From Marinomonas fungiae (lineage in GTDB: Bacteria; Pseudomonadota; Gammaproteobacteria; Pseudomonadales; Marinomonadaceae): a stretch of DNA of 64,000 nucleotides. Of the stretch, positions 17,178-31,761 are shown one piece after another. Position numbers and translations under genes: made by a program. Within the stretch, counting starts at the first letter, position 1, and each line of letters starts with the position of its first letter. Location of the stretch: positions 278,863 through 342,862 of the forward strand of contig NZ_LIQF01000001.1 in assembly GCF_001418205.1 (NCBI RefSeq), in the 5' to 3' direction. A model generated the notes under the pieces. That model did not search any database, was not told the DNA's origin, and worked only from the letters and a program-made list of their open reading frames with translations.

Positions 17178-17870
17178 CTAGTGAAACAAGCGATCGCGCT
17201 GTTTGATACTGAAACTACGGTCAAAGTAATAACGTAGCTCGGCACCCAAATATGGAAATCCGGCACCTTTGCCATCACGAAATACAACCCCGTAAGCTAC
17301 TCGCTCTTGAAATCTCTCTGGTTGGAAAAATGCTTCGGCACGCCAGCCAGTCCCACGCTCTTGATCTTCCGCGTATATTGCCAGACTGCGATTATCGTCA
17401 GGATACCAAATAGCCCCTAACTCCATCGAAACCGCGCGATCAAAATCCTCGTTGTAATTTGAGTATTTCCAATCAAGTGTTAGGTCATCCCAGTAGTAGG
17501 CAGCCATTAAATGGCCAATACCAACGCGGTCGGAAGCAAATGAATCATCACGGGATTCTTTTTCCAACACCCCTAAACCACCGCCTACGCGCCAAGATTC
17601 CTGTCGGTAGAACCCCATAACATTAAATTCTGAGGTAGAGTAATCTTCGTAGATTGGATCATCAAAGACATAATCACTGTCCAAGTTGACCTGAGTTGAA
17701 AATCGTTCAGATATAGGGATATTAATGGTGAGATCTATATTGAATGCAGGTTCATCTTTCGCCAGACCACCACCTAATGCCACCTCAAAATTGGGCAAAT
17801 CCGTGTCCGCATACAAATTTGGAGTTAAGGTCACCAAACCAACTAAAAGAGAGGATTTCAGGTACTTCAT
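17178..17870 (-). CDS. Putative outer-membrane beta-barrel protein, unknown
   Basis: The protein has 230 residues from the ATG at 17870. A signal peptide (MKYLKSSLLVGLVTLTPNLYA) is followed by a mature part rich in alternating hydrophobic/aromatic strands such as FSTQVNLDSDYVF, WRVGGGLGVLE, LTLDWKYSNY and YLGAELRYYF. This suggests an 8-10 strand barrel. It does not match a named porin family by eye. It is upstream-divergent from miaB. The upstream in-frame TTG extension to 17900 would spoil the signal peptide and is rejected. Confidence 0.65.
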   Translation of the reverse strand: MKYLKSSLLVGLVTLTPNLYADTDLPNFEVALGGGLAKDEPAFNIDLTINIPISERFSTQVNLDSDYVFDDPIYEDYSTSEFNVMGFYRQESWRVGGGLGVLEKESRDDSFASDRVGIGHLMAAYYWDDLTLDWKYSNYNEDFDRAVSMELGAIWYPDDNRSLAIYAEDQERGTGWRAEAFFQPERFQERVAYGVVFRDGKGAGFPYLGAELRYYFDRSFSIKQRDRLFH

Positions 17871-17938
17871 AGGCTTTTTTATCTCTGTGAATGAACGCAA
17901 ATATCAATAAAACGCTACATATTATTGGGTGTTATCGA

Positions 17939-17983
17939 CCATAGAATTAGAAAATCCTATGGCTGCCTTCCGACACCCTATGG
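17939..17983. repeat. Three CTATGG half-sites upstream of miaB
   Basis: CCATAG at 17939-17944 is inverted relative to CCTATGG at 17956-17962, and a second CCTATGG lies at 17977-17983, exactly 21 bases (two helical turns) further on. The set lies just upstream of the miaB -10 element and within the divergent spacer. It could be an operator; no regulator is identified. Confidence 0.4.
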
Positions 17984-18009
17984 GAATCGGACCAAAACCT
18001 CAATATAAT
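17981..18009 (+). promoter_or_regulatory. Candidate sigma-70 promoter of the miaB operon
   Basis: A perfect -10 (TATAAT, 18004-18009) has a weak -35 (TGGGAA, 17981-17986) at 17-base spacing. The miaB ATG is 50 bases downstream of the -10. The weak -35 suggests activator help or an extended contact. Confidence 0.5.
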
Positions 18010-18058
18010 GTGCGCCAAAGTCACATGACGCACAAATTTATTAGGTTTACTTTTCACA

Positions 18059-19417
18059 ATGGCGAAAAAACTCTTTATCCAAACCCACGGCTGTCAGATG
18101 AACGAATACGATTCATCTCGTATGGCTGACCTACTTGGCGAATCCCACGAGATGGAACTGACGGACAACCCAGAGGAAGCAGACGTTCTTCTGCTTAATA
18201 CTTGTTCGATTCGTGAGAAAGCGCAAGACAAGGTTTACCACCAACTCGGCCGCTGGAAAAAGCTTAAAGAGAAAAACCCCGATCTTAAAATCGGTGTCGG
18301 TGGTTGTGTTGCCTCTCAAGAAGGTGACAACATTCGTAAACGCGCTAAGCACGTTGATATGATCTTTGGCCCTCAAACACTGCACAAATTACCAGAAATG
18401 GTAGATGCAGCGGCCAACTCGATCCCAATTACCGACGTCACTTTCCCAGAAATTGAGAAGTTTGACCACCTACCAGCGCCAAAAGTAGACGGTGCCGAAG
18501 CATTCGTGTCGGTCATGGAAGGCTGCAGCAAATACTGTACTTTCTGTGTCGTACCTTACACTCGTGGTGAAGAAGTGAGTCGTCACTTTGAAGACATCAT
18601 GAAAGAAGTCGGCCAATTAGCAGAGCAAGGTGTACGTGAGATTCATCTACTGGGTCAAAACGTAAATGCTTACCGTGGCGAAAACAAAGACGGCGATGAA
18701 ATGGATCTTGCGGATGTGATTCATGCGGTTGCACGTATTCCTGGCGTTGAGCGCATCCGCTTCACGACTTCACATCCGGTAGAGTTTACTGACAGCTTGA
18801 TTGAAGCGTTCCGCACTGAGCCAAAACTGGTGAGTCACTTACACTTGCCTGTACAAAGTGGTGCTGATGCGGTGTTGTCTAACATGAAGCGCGGCCACGA
18901 TCGTCAATTCTACATCGACAAGATCAACCGTATTAAAGAAGCGCGTCCAGGTATCAGTTTGTCTTCTGACTTTATCATTGGCTTCCCAGGCGAGACCGAT
19001 GAAGACTTTATAGACACCATGAATCTAATCCAAGAAATCGGCTTCGACCACTCTTTCAGCTTCGTATATAGCCAGCGCCCAGGTACGCCTGCTGCGCAGC
19101 TAGAAGACACGACGCCAGAGGAAGTGAAAAAAGAACGTTTAGCGATCCTACAGCGCCGCATCATCCAACAGGCTTATGATATTAGCTTGAGCATGGTGGG
19201 TAACATTGAACGCATTTTGGTCAGTGGCTATTCGCCTCGTGATCCAGGCAAGCTACAAGGACGTACTGAAAATAACCGTATCGTAAACTTCCCCGCTGAC
19301 AATCCAGCGCTGATTGGTAAGTTTGCGGATGTCGTGATTTCCGATGCCTACCCTAACTCATTGCTAGGCGAATTAGTCGGCTCTGAGTTGGACGCAGATT
19401 TCGAATTAACTAAATAA
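18059..19417 (+). CDS. miaB: tRNA-2-methylthio-N6-dimethylallyladenosine synthase MiaB
   Basis: The protein has 452 residues. The N-terminal UPF0004 domain carries cluster ligands C12, C49 and C83, and the radical SAM motif is C156-x3-C160-x2-C163 (GCSKYCTFC). A C-terminal TRAM domain (about 380-445) binds tRNA. MiaB adds the 2-methylthio group to i6A37 of tRNAs reading UNN codons. It starts the miaB-phoH-ybeY-corC-lnt cluster; phoH begins 8 bases after the stop. Confidence 0.97.
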   Translation: MAKKLFIQTHGCQMNEYDSSRMADLLGESHEMELTDNPEEADVLLLNTCSIREKAQDKVYHQLGRWKKLKEKNPDLKIGVGGCVASQEGDNIRKRAKHVDMIFGPQTLHKLPEMVDAAANSIPITDVTFPEIEKFDHLPAPKVDGAEAFVSVMEGCSKYCTFCVVPYTRGEEVSRHFEDIMKEVGQLAEQGVREIHLLGQNVNAYRGENKDGDEMDLADVIHAVARIPGVERIRFTTSHPVEFTDSLIEAFRTEPKLVSHLHLPVQSGADAVLSNMKRGHDRQFYIDKINRIKEARPGISLSSDFIIGFPGETDEDFIDTMNLIQEIGFDHSFSFVYSQRPGTPAAQLEDTTPEEVKKERLAILQRRIIQQAYDISLSMVGNIERILVSGYSPRDPGKLQGRTENNRIVNFPADNPALIGKFADVVISDAYPNSLLGELVGSELDADFELTK

Positions 19418-19425
19418 GGTCTATT

Positions 19426-20475
19426 TTGGACACATCATCTGTAATTTCTCAACAAATTCGACTGGAGCCCGCTGAGGCTCCAGCATTGGCTGCTCTATGT
19501 GGTCAGTTTGATGAACATCTAAAGCAAATCGAACAACGCTTAAATGTCTCAATCTCGCGCCGTGGTGAATTATTTGAAATCACGGGCGAAGACAACGAGC
19601 GCGTTGCGGCCACTAAAGTGTTGCTTGAAAGTATTTACCGTGAAGCGCTAGCGCAGAAAGAAATCACCAAAGAAGCGATTCATTTATACCTTCAAGAAAG
19701 TGCCATCGAGTCTCTTTCTAAAGGCAAAGCAGACAGTGGCCAAGTGGTGATCAAAACGCGCAAGGCCTACATCAAGCCTAAGGGTAAAAACCAACAAAAC
19801 TACGTACAACAAATTCGTAAACACGATATCAACTTTGGTATTGGCCCAGCGGGTACCGGTAAAACCTATCTTGCTGTAGCTTGTGCGGTAGAAGCACTGG
19901 AAGCCGACCGAGTAGAACGTATTATGCTGGTGCGCCCAGCGGTGGAAGCGGGTGAAAAATTAGGTTTCTTGCCTGGTGATCTTTCTCAGAAAATCGATCC
20001 TTACTTGCGTCCTTTATACGACGCTTTGTACGAAATGTTGGGCTTCGAGCTGGTGGATAAGCTGATCGAGAAAAACGTAATCGAGATCGCTCCCCTTGCC
20101 TTCATGCGTGGCCGTACCCTGAATAACTCTTTTATCATTTTGGATGAAAGTCAGAACACCACTCGCGAACAGATGAAAATGTTCCTAACACGTATCGGCT
20201 TTGGCTCTACGGCAGTGATCACAGGTGATAAAACTCAGGTCGACTTACCGCGTGGCACTAACTCTGGCTTGGCGCACGCCATGCATGTCCTAGACAATGT
20301 TAATGGCATTAGCATGACGCACTTCTCGTCCGCGGATGTGGTGCGACACCCGTTAGTACAACGTATCGTAGAAGCCTACGACAAGTACGAAGAAGAAGCG
20401 GAAGCCGAGCGCAAGGAAAAAGAAGCGCAACGTCGAGCAGAGCGCGAAGCACAACAAAATGAGCAAGGTCAATAA
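19426..20475 (+). CDS. ybeZ: PhoH-like ATPase YbeZ
   Basis: The protein has 349 residues from a TTG start with AAGG 7 bases upstream. An N-terminal KH-like segment (about 10-100) precedes the PhoH ATPase domain; Walker A is [13 protein letters not shown] and Walker B is [10 protein letters not shown]. The last 30 residues are a highly charged Glu/Arg helix. YbeZ binds YbeY and is tied to rRNA maturation. ybeY starts 2 bases after the stop, so translation is probably coupled. Confidence 0.95.
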   Translation: MDTSSVISQQIRLEPAEAPALAALCGQFDEHLKQIEQRLNVSISRRGELFEITGEDNERVAATKVLLESIYREALAQKEITKEAIHLYLQESAIESLSKGKADSGQVVIKTRKAYIKPKGKNQQNYVQQIRKHDINFGIGPAGTGKTYLAVACAVEALEADRVERIMLVRPAVEAGEKLGFLPGDLSQKIDPYLRPLYDALYEMLGFELVDKLIEKNVIEIAPLAFMRGRTLNNSFIILDESQNTTREQMKMFLTRIGFGSTAVITGDKTQVDLPRGTNSGLAHAMHVLDNVNGISMTHFSSADVVRHPLVQRIVEAYDKYEEEAEAERKEKEAQRRAEREAQQNEQGQ

Positions 20476-20477
20476 TC

Positions 20478-20939
20478 GTGGCAGAACTGTTTTTAGATCT
20501 TCAAGTCGCAACCGAAAGTGAAGCAGGCCTCCCAAGTGAAGTCGACTTCGAGACTTGGGCGCAAGCGGCTCTTCCAAACGAAGGTGAGTTTGAAATCACC
20601 ATTCGTTTAGTGGACGAAGCCGAAAGCCATGAGTTGAACCATGAATACCGAGGCAAAGACAAGCCTACTAACGTGCTGTCTTTCCCATTTGAAGTGCCTG
20701 AAGGCATTGAACTGCCCTTACTCGGTGACTTGGTGATATGTCGTCAGGTCGTTGAGCAGGAAGCAGAAGAACAACAAAAACCCTTACTGCATCATTGGGC
20801 TCATATGGTTGTGCACGGCGTATTGCATTTACGCGGCTATGATCATATAAATGAAGATGAAGCAGAGGAAATGGAAGCGTTAGAAACGCAAATTCTGGCG
20901 TCGCTTTCCATTCCTGACCCTTATTTTGTTAACGAGTGA
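20478..20939 (+). CDS. ybeY: Endoribonuclease YbeY
   Basis: The 153-residue protein starts with GTG. The zinc-binding motif [11 protein letters not shown] is present with all three His, and NVLSFPFE is the preceding family signature. YbeY acts in 16S rRNA 3' end maturation and 70S ribosome quality control. It sits between ybeZ (2-base gap) and corC (11-base gap). Confidence 0.95.
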   Translation: MAELFLDLQVATESEAGLPSEVDFETWAQAALPNEGEFEITIRLVDEAESHELNHEYRGKDKPTNVLSFPFEVPEGIELPLLGDLVICRQVVEQEAEEQQKPLLHHWAHMVVHGVLHLRGYDHINEDEAEEMEALETQILASLSIPDPYFVNE

Positions 20940-20950
20940 GTTTCACCACT

Positions 20951-21817
20951 ATGAGCGAAGACCGATCGGGAAGTTCTAACGATCAACAGAAATCTTGGTT
21001 TGAACGATTAGCACAAGCCTTTCATGATGAGCCGCGCAACCGTCAGGACATCATCGAATTACTGCAAACAGCAGTAAAATCTGACGTGATCGACCGCGAT
21101 GCTTACACCATCGCTGAAGGCGCGTTGGAAGTCTCTGAAGTTCAGGCACGCGACATTATGATTCCGCCATCGCAAATGGTAGTGATCAAGTCAGAAGATG
21201 ATCCAAAAACGTCCATCCGTAAGGTAATTGATTCTTCTCACTCGCGTTTCCCTGTTGTTGGGGAAGACTCTGACGAGATTTTAGGTGTTCTGCTAGCAAA
21301 AGACTTGTTACCTTTGCTGTTTAAAGAAGGTGATATCACGCTAGAAGACATTCTTGATCGACTTCGCCCTGCGAACTTTATTCCTGAAAGTAAACGCCTA
21401 AACGTATTGCTGAATGAGTTTCGCACCAAGCGTTACCACATGGCCATTGTTTTGGATGAATACGGTAGTGTGTCAGGTCTTGTGACCATAGAAGACGTGC
21501 TAGAACAAATCGTTGGTGAGATCGAGGACGAAACCGATCGCCTTGAAAACGAAAACATTCAAGCTACGGCTCAAGAAGGTGTTTACCTTGTACCTGCCTT
21601 GGTATCAGTAGAAGATTTCAACGAATACTTCCACGCCAACATCAGTGAAGAAGAGTTCGACACCATCGGCGGCATCATTGTGCAGCAGTTTGGCCATGTA
21701 CCTTCTCGCGGTGAGGAAATCACTTTTGAAAACTTCCATTTCAATGTGGTGAAATCAGACGGACGTCGCGTAAAAACACTACAGGTTTCTAAAGTAAGCG
21801 AAGAATCAATACTGTAA
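20951..21817 (+). CDS. corC: CorC/YbeX family CBS-domain protein
   Basis: The protein has 288 residues from ATG 20951, whose N-terminus (MSEDRSG) aligns with E. coli CorC; an in-frame GTG at 20936 overlaps the ybeY stop and is less likely. Two CBS domains span about 65-185 ([11 protein letters not shown] and [30 protein letters not shown]) and a CorC/HlyC transporter-associated domain ends the protein. It is linked to Mg/Co efflux and, through its operon, to ribosome maturation. No membrane helix is present. Confidence 0.93.
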   Translation: MSEDRSGSSNDQQKSWFERLAQAFHDEPRNRQDIIELLQTAVKSDVIDRDAYTIAEGALEVSEVQARDIMIPPSQMVVIKSEDDPKTSIRKVIDSSHSRFPVVGEDSDEILGVLLAKDLLPLLFKEGDITLEDILDRLRPANFIPESKRLNVLLNEFRTKRYHMAIVLDEYGSVSGLVTIEDVLEQIVGEIEDETDRLENENIQATAQEGVYLVPALVSVEDFNEYFHANISEEEFDTIGGIIVQQFGHVPSRGEEITFENFHFNVVKSDGRRVKTLQVSKVSEESIL

Positions 21818-21818
21818 T

Positions 21819-23372
21819 ATGAACACCAACGCCACCTTAACAACGGATGTAACGGGGTGGCGTTTACGCCTCCTACACTCTTTTCAGACTCGCCCTGCAC
21901 TGCATTGCCTAGGCTTACTCATAGCAGGTGCGCTATCAACTCTAAGCTTTGCTCCCTTTTATATCTGGCCAATTTACTTATTGGCCGTCAGCTATTTAAT
22001 GCTGGCTTGGCAAAGTTCAAAAAACCTCAAACAATCTTTTAGTTTCGGCTTTAGTTTTGCTTTGGGTTTATTTGGCAGTGGCATTTCTTGGGTCTACGTT
22101 AGCATCGCCAACTTCGGGCAAGTCGGCATTGCCATTTCCCTGCTGATCACCTTAGGCCTTATCGCCGCTGCGGCTCTTTATTGGGGACTGGCGGGTATCG
22201 CCTACAGTAAGCTACGTCAATACTTGGCTTTAAGCTTTCGCGTGCCTTTGTTTGTGGCTTTGGTATTGCTGTTTGAATGGCTAAGAAGCACCCTTTTCAC
22301 CGGTTTTCCTTGGCTATTACCTGGCTATATTGCGGAAAAAAGCTGGCTGTTTGAGATGCTCCCCATTGGCGGCATCTGGTTAACCAGTGCTTTGGTATTA
22401 CTCACCTCTGCCGCTTTTGCCATGACACTCTTCCTCGGTCAGTCCTTGCGATACCTAGTAACAGCATCACTACTATGGCTCATCGCCGGTGCGTTGAATT
22501 TCAGCGCACCCAATTATGTCACTGAAAAGGAGTCGCACAGTGTAACCCTGATACAAGGCAATGTGGCTCAGGACGTTAAGTGGCTACCAGAAACCGCCGC
22601 ACCAACGCTAACCTATTATCAGCAAGCAACCTTTGAAAATATCCAAAGCGATATCGTAGTTTGGCCGGAAACTGCAATTACTTACGTCCTGCACCAAGTA
22701 GAACCGTATCTAAAGCCTTTTTCTGAAGACTTAGAAAAGCAAGGCACTACCGTCATCACCGGTGTGCCAGTGTGGGATAAAGAACGTAACAGCTATTTCA
22801 ACAGCGTGTGGGCGACGGGCAATGGTTTTGGCGTCTATGAGAAACAGAAGCTGGTGCCGTTTGGTGAATACGTACCGCTAGAAGACTGGTTTGGCCCGAT
22901 CTTTGATTTATTTGGTATGCCGATGTCGCAGTTCCGTAAAGGTCCAGCCAATCAACCGACATTACAAGCGGGAGAACTCAGTGTAGCGCCGTTTATTTGT
23001 TATGAAGTGGTCTATCCAGACTTGGTTCGCTCAATGGTACGTGACAGTGATGTGTTGCTCACTATCAGTAACGATGGCTGGTTTGGTCACTCGATTGGGC
23101 CGCTACAGCATCTTCAAATCGCACAGTTTCGCGCCAAAGAAGCGGGCCGTTATATGATTCGAGCTACCAATACAGGGGTTAGCGCCATCATTGACACCAA
23201 TGGCCAGATCGTGAGTGAACTACCGCAATTTGTTCGCGCAACCTTAACGGGGTCGATCGCCACAGTGGATGGCAACACGCCTTACGTAATGAATGGCAAC
23301 CTTGCTCTTTGGCTATTGTTTGCTTTATTGATTGGTCTTGGCTTTATACCCGTCAGAAAGCCGCGCCGTTAA
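21819..23372 (+). CDS. lnt: Apolipoprotein N-acyltransferase Lnt
   Basis: The 517-residue inner-membrane enzyme transfers the third acyl chain to lipoproteins. About seven N-terminal helices (about 20-220) precede a nitrilase-like periplasmic domain, and a last helix lies near 495-510. Likely catalytic residues are E284 (VWPETAITY), K342 (EKQKLVPFGEY) and C394 (PFICYEVVYPD). ATG follows the corC stop by one base, so translation is probably coupled. The window encodes several lipoprotein substrates, including lptE and the DUF2959 protein. Confidence 0.95.
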   Translation: MNTNATLTTDVTGWRLRLLHSFQTRPALHCLGLLIAGALSTLSFAPFYIWPIYLLAVSYLMLAWQSSKNLKQSFSFGFSFALGLFGSGISWVYVSIANFGQVGIAISLLITLGLIAAAALYWGLAGIAYSKLRQYLALSFRVPLFVALVLLFEWLRSTLFTGFPWLLPGYIAEKSWLFEMLPIGGIWLTSALVLLTSAAFAMTLFLGQSLRYLVTASLLWLIAGALNFSAPNYVTEKESHSVTLIQGNVAQDVKWLPETAAPTLTYYQQATFENIQSDIVVWPETAITYVLHQVEPYLKPFSEDLEKQGTTVITGVPVWDKERNSYFNSVWATGNGFGVYEKQKLVPFGEYVPLEDWFGPIFDLFGMPMSQFRKGPANQPTLQAGELSVAPFICYEVVYPDLVRSMVRDSDVLLTISNDGWFGHSIGPLQHLQIAQFRAKEAGRYMIRATNTGVSAIIDTNGQIVSELPQFVRATLTGSIATVDGNTPYVMNGNLALWLLFALLIGLGFIPVRKPRR

Positions 23373-23413
23373 GGGGCCGGCTCTCTAACTGGGTGGATGT
23401 GAGCCTAAGAGGA

Positions 23414-23821
23414 CTATTCGCCTTGGTAATACATCACACCGTAGTGGCAGACTTCGCAAGTATCGAGCATACCGCCCGCGTGGCTATTCTCATGGCCACA
23501 GTCCATACAAATATAACGTCCAGCTTGAGCCTCTTTGCCAGCCACGACACATTTCTCTAGCGGAACTGGATTATTGTTGGCGTGGTTAATCAACCATAGC
23601 AAGGCAATGTCTTCTTGCTCATCTAAGTCTTCCACCAATTCCTCACTTTGATCTTTGACGAGATGCCAGTTAGCATCCACCCAAGCTTCCATATAGCCCA
23701 TCTTATCGTGCCAATAAGCTTTCATCAACTCGACGTCTTCAAGCAACCAATCTTTCGCACCAATAAGTGTTTTCTTGGCTTCTTCCACTAAATCTAGGTC
23801 TTGATCAGTATCTTTTTTCAT
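23414..23821 (-). CDS. YbeL-like zinc-ribbon protein (DUF1451)
   Basis: The 135-residue protein is acidic, with a helical first part rich in Trp and Glu (about 1-85). A C-terminal zinc ribbon follows, with ligands in ICMDCGHE and DTCEVCHYG. It matches DUF1451, whose E. coli member ybeL also neighbours leuS. Role unknown. It is convergent with lnt and divergent from leuS. Confidence 0.85.
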   Translation of the reverse strand: MKKDTDQDLDLVEEAKKTLIGAKDWLLEDVELMKAYWHDKMGYMEAWVDANWHLVKDQSEELVEDLDEQEDIALLWLINHANNNPVPLEKCVVAGKEAQAGRYICMDCGHENSHAGGMLDTCEVCHYGVMYYQGE

Positions 23822-23971
23822 AGATTGTACAACTCCATCGTTATGCGCCTTCTATTGTGCGCCTCATCTATATAAAATAGCGGATATTTCATTTTTCTGT
23901 TGGCGAAACTCGCGTTAAAGCGATGTACAGTATTGATTCGCCAAACAAACTTAACGCCTATTACGGGATGA

Positions 23972-26428
<2,457 letters not shown>

Positions 26429-26437
26429 GTGACACAG

Positions 26438-26463
26438 GGGGTGGCTTAGGCCATCCCTTTTTT
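26438..26463 (+). terminator. Strong intrinsic terminator between leuS and lptE
   Basis: GGGGTGGC (26438-26445) pairs with GCCATCCC (26450-26457), one G-T wobble, around a TTAG loop, then six T residues. The last T lies 11 bases before the chosen lptE start. Confidence 0.9.
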
Positions 26464-26474
26464 ATGGAATGTAT

Positions 26475-26984
26475 ATGACTTTGCACGCACGAACTTTTTG
26501 GTTTATTCCCATCCTGATATTGGCCCTACTGTTGTCTGCCTGTGGTTTTCAGTTACGCGGCCAAACTCACGTACCGCCGCAATTGCAATCAATAACCCTA
26601 CTGCTGGGTACGGGGTCGCAAGACTTTGATCGTGACCTGCGCATTGCCCTAGCTCAAGCGGGCATTCATGTTGTAGAAGGTACGCCTAGCGAGAACCTGT
26701 ATGAACTCAAGGTTAACCCATTGGATGTGAAAGACACGGTCATGGCTCGTGCTGCGGATAATGATATTACTCAGGTGGAGCGCCGAATTAGTGCTACCTA
26801 CTTTGTTCGCGATGAACAAGGCAAAGCCCTATGGGGCCCTCGTACTATTAGCACCTCCATTATGTTGAATAACCAAGACGCAGAACAAAGCCTTAAGTCG
26901 GCTTATAATGCTGAGCAGATGCAACGTGCCAGCGGCCAACTCGCTGATGAGCTAGTTTACGATTTAAACTACGCGACTTTCTAA
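26475..26984 (+). CDS. lptE: LPS assembly lipoprotein LptE
   Basis: The protein has 169 residues from the ATG at 26475, chosen because a GGA lies 6 bases upstream; the ATG two codons earlier has no binding site. The lipoprotein signal ends at LLLSAC, followed by GFQLRGQTHVPPQ, the LptE N-terminal signature. LptE plugs LptD and guides LPS to the outer leaflet. holA starts 2 bases after the stop. The preceding terminator means expression needs read-through or a promoter inside leuS. Confidence 0.9.
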   Translation: MTLHARTFWFIPILILALLLSACGFQLRGQTHVPPQLQSITLLLGTGSQDFDRDLRIALAQAGIHVVEGTPSENLYELKVNPLDVKDTVMARAADNDITQVERRISATYFVRDEQGKALWGPRTISTSIMLNNQDAEQSLKSAYNAEQMQRASGQLADELVYDLNYATF

Positions 26985-26986
26985 CG

Positions 26987-28015
26987 ATGAAAATTCGCCC
27001 CGATCAGTTAACGCAGTCCTTAGAAAAAGGGCTGCAGCCTATCTACATTGTTTCCGGTGACGAAGTTCTACTGTGTCAAGAAACCTGTGACACGGTACGT
27101 CGTTCAGCAATACAACAAGGCAGCGAAGAGCGCTTACGTTTTGTTGCCGATGCTCAGTTTGATTGGCAGGACGTCATCAATGAAATGCAAGCTTTGTCTC
27201 TCTTCTCTTCAAGACGCTTGTTCGACATTCAAATAGATAAGCTTAGTGAAAAACACAGCAAAGCCTTAGCACAAGTCGTGCATCTTCTAAGCCTCGACAA
27301 TGTAGTGTTACTTTCATTGCCGAAAGTCGATGCTAAAACCCAAAAAACCAAATGGTTCAGTGCCCTCGAGCAAGCTGGCACTTTTGTTCAAGTCTGGCCA
27401 ATTGAAAGCAATCGCCTACCCGCATGGGTACAACAACGGGCTAAGTCGTTAAACCTTACCTTATCTCGTGAAGCAGCGGCCATTATGTGCGAACGGGGTG
27501 AAGGCAACTTACTTGCCCTATCACAAGAACTGGAAAAGCTCTTACTTAGTCATGGCCCAGGTGCACAACTGGATGAACAAACCATTGCTGAAAGTGTGGC
27601 CGACTCCAGTCGCTATTCTATCTACGATTTAAGCGATCGCTTATTAACCGGCAAGCTTAAAGACGCACTACATTGCTTGAGCCAACTGCGTGCAGAAGGA
27701 ATAGAAGACAGCATTTTGCTCTGGTTGTACAACCGCGAGCTGGACACACTCAATCAACTGGCCTCCCTAGCTCAACAACAAGGCTTGCGTAATGCCTGCC
27801 AAAAACTACGTATTTGGGACAAGCGCGTTCCAATTTATGAAAGTGCTTATCAACGATTACCGCTGAACAGTCTCGCCTATATGCAGCGTTATATCGCTCT
27901 ACTAGACCAAAGTATTAAAGGACTTGAGGGACCAGACATAGAACTAGGGTTTCGTAACCTAACCCTCATGTTCTGCGGCATCAAGCCCGTCGCAACTGAG
28001 CTTGATGTACTTTGA
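26987..28015 (+). CDS. holA: DNA polymerase III delta subunit HolA
   Basis: At 342 residues it is the usual length for HolA. N-terminal MKIRPDQL...GLQPIYIVSGDEVLL and the SLFSSRRLFDIQI segment match the clamp-opening delta subunit. HolA opens the beta clamp inside the clamp loader. It is translationally tight with lptE, as in E. coli. The gene has no visible terminator; 123 bases separate it from the FIST transducer. Confidence 0.95.
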   Translation: MKIRPDQLTQSLEKGLQPIYIVSGDEVLLCQETCDTVRRSAIQQGSEERLRFVADAQFDWQDVINEMQALSLFSSRRLFDIQIDKLSEKHSKALAQVVHLLSLDNVVLLSLPKVDAKTQKTKWFSALEQAGTFVQVWPIESNRLPAWVQQRAKSLNLTLSREAAAIMCERGEGNLLALSQELEKLLLSHGPGAQLDEQTIAESVADSSRYSIYDLSDRLLTGKLKDALHCLSQLRAEGIEDSILLWLYNRELDTLNQLASLAQQQGLRNACQKLRIWDKRVPIYESAYQRLPLNSLAYMQRYIALLDQSIKGLEGPDIELGFRNLTLMFCGIKPVATELDVL

Positions 28016-28057
28016 TCAGGTAGCCATGTCATTGACGTGTATCAAAAAGCCACCTAA

Positions 28058-30154
<2,097 letters not shown>

Positions 30155-30170
30155 AGATTTAGCTGTAATG

Positions 30171-30200
30171 AAAAGGGAGGTCTATTGAACCTCCCTTTTT
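30171..30200. terminator. Bidirectional terminator between FIST transducer and spoVR-type gene
   Basis: AAAAGGGAGGT (30171-30181) pairs perfectly with ACCTCCCTTTT (30189-30199) around a 7-base loop, with T-runs for both strands. It serves the two convergent genes. Confidence 0.9.
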
Positions 30201-30237
30201 ACATTTACAATCCTCAACAACATGAAATCAACAGAGC

Positions 30238-31761
30238 TTATAACTCTGATGCTAACTCACTGGAATAGACCTTAACCAAGGTATCACCATCCCAAGACTC
30301 TACCCGTACGTCAAATCCCCAAAGGCGTTGGAAATGCTTCACCACCTCAACAGTATCGTCATTCAGTGGCCGACCACTGTCCATCGTATGCTTTAAGATC
30401 AAGCTACGATCGCCATATAAATTGACTCTTTGAACTTGAATGTTCGGCTCACGATAACTCAAGTTGTACTGCTGTGCCAGACGCTGACGTAACCCTTGAA
30501 AACCACTGTCATCGTGAATCTCTTTAATTTCCACATAGGACTCTAAGGAATCGTTCTCGACCCCAAAGAAACGAAAATCGCGCATTACCTTGGGCGACAG
30601 GAACTGCAAAATAAAGCTTTCATCTTTAAAGTTACGCATCGCAAAATCCAATACTTCCAACCAAGGTTTACCGACAATGTCAGGGAACCACTCGCGGTCT
30701 TCGTCCGTTGGATTTTCACACATGCGTTTAATATCTGAATAGATTGCAAACCCTAACGCATATGGGTTAATGCCCGAGTAGTAGGAAGCATCAAAGCTTG
30801 GCTGAAATACCACATTTGTGTGTGACTGTAAGAACTCAAGGATAAACCCTTCGTCTACTTTCCCCCGGTTATACAGCTCATTCATCAATGTGTAGTGCCA
30901 AAATGATGCCCAGCCCTCGTTCATCACTTGAGTCTGGCGTTGAGGGTAAAAATACTGCGCCATTTTACGAACGATTCGAATAATTTCTCGCTGCCAAGGC
31001 TTCAATAATGGGGCATTTTTCTCCAAGAAATACAGCAAGTTTTCTTGTGGTTCGCTCGGGAAAATTCGTTCTTTTTTCTTTTCAACCTCCGCATGATCCA
31101 TGATCGGAATCGTGCGCCACAAATCATTTACCTGCTGCTGAAGGATATGCTCTCGCTCGTCCTGCCTTGCTTTTTCTTCGCTTAACGAGAGCGGCACAGG
31201 ACGCTTGTAACGATCTACACCAAAGTTCATCAAGGCATGACAGGAATCGATCGTCAGCTCTACTTCTTCAATGCCATATTTCTCTTCGCAGTCTTGAATG
31301 TACTTTTTCGCAAACACTAAGTAGTCGATTATGGCCGTAGCGTCAGTCCAGGTACGGAACAGGTAATTTCCCTTAAAGAAAGAGTTATGTCCATAACAGG
31401 CGTGTGCAATAACTAAGGCCTGCATCATCATGTTGTTCTCTTCCATTAAATAAGCAATACAAGGGGAAGAGTTAATCACAATCTCGTAGGCCAACCCCAT
31501 ACGACCACGCTTATAGTTTTGCTCAGTTTCAAGAAATTGCTTTCCATAAGACCAATGATGATAACCCAACGGCATCCCGACGGATGCGTAGGCATCCATC
31601 ATTTGCTCAGAGCTAATCACTTCGATTTGGTTCGGATAAGTATCTAAACCAAATTCTGCCGCAATCTTACCGATCTCTTCGTCGTACTTCTGAATAAGCT
31701 CAAAGGTCCAGTCTGGCCCATGAGAAAGATAATCGGACTTCTTTTTAGTTTCTTGACTCAT
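30238..31761 (-). CDS. SpoVR/YcgB family protein
   Basis: The protein has 507 residues from ATG 31761, preceded by AAAGGAGG; a longer frame to 31866 runs back into the upstream gene. Family motifs include [19 protein letters not shown] and [17 protein letters not shown]. SpoVR proteins are always linked to PrkA and the YeaH family in proteobacteria, and contribute to stress or stationary-phase survival; the mechanism is unknown. The start overlaps the end of the yeaH-like gene by 17 bases, which implies translational coupling. Confidence 0.92.
   Translation of the reverse strand: MSQETKKKSDYLSHGPDWTFELIQKYDEEIGKIAAEFGLDTYPNQIEVISSEQMMDAYASVGMPLGYHHWSYGKQFLETEQNYKRGRMGLAYEIVINSSPCIAYLMEENNMMMQALVIAHACYGHNSFFKGNYLFRTWTDATAIIDYLVFAKKYIQDCEEKYGIEEVELTIDSCHALMNFGVDRYKRPVPLSLSEEKARQDEREHILQQQVNDLWRTIPIMDHAEVEKKKERIFPSEPQENLLYFLEKNAPLLKPWQREIIRIVRKMAQYFYPQRQTQVMNEGWASFWHYTLMNELYNRGKVDEGFILEFLQSHTNVVFQPSFDASYYSGINPYALGFAIYSDIKRMCENPTDEDREWFPDIVGKPWLEVLDFAMRNFKDESFILQFLSPKVMRDFRFFGVENDSLESYVEIKEIHDDSGFQGLRQRLAQQYNLSYREPNIQVQRVNLYGDRSLILKHTMDSGRPLNDDTVEVVKHFQRLWGFDVRVESWDGDTLVKVYSSELASEL

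Noticed and set aside
17929-18129. 66-codon frame across the miaB start
   Set aside because: It covers the promoter and the first miaB codons in another frame and has no ribosome binding site or family match.
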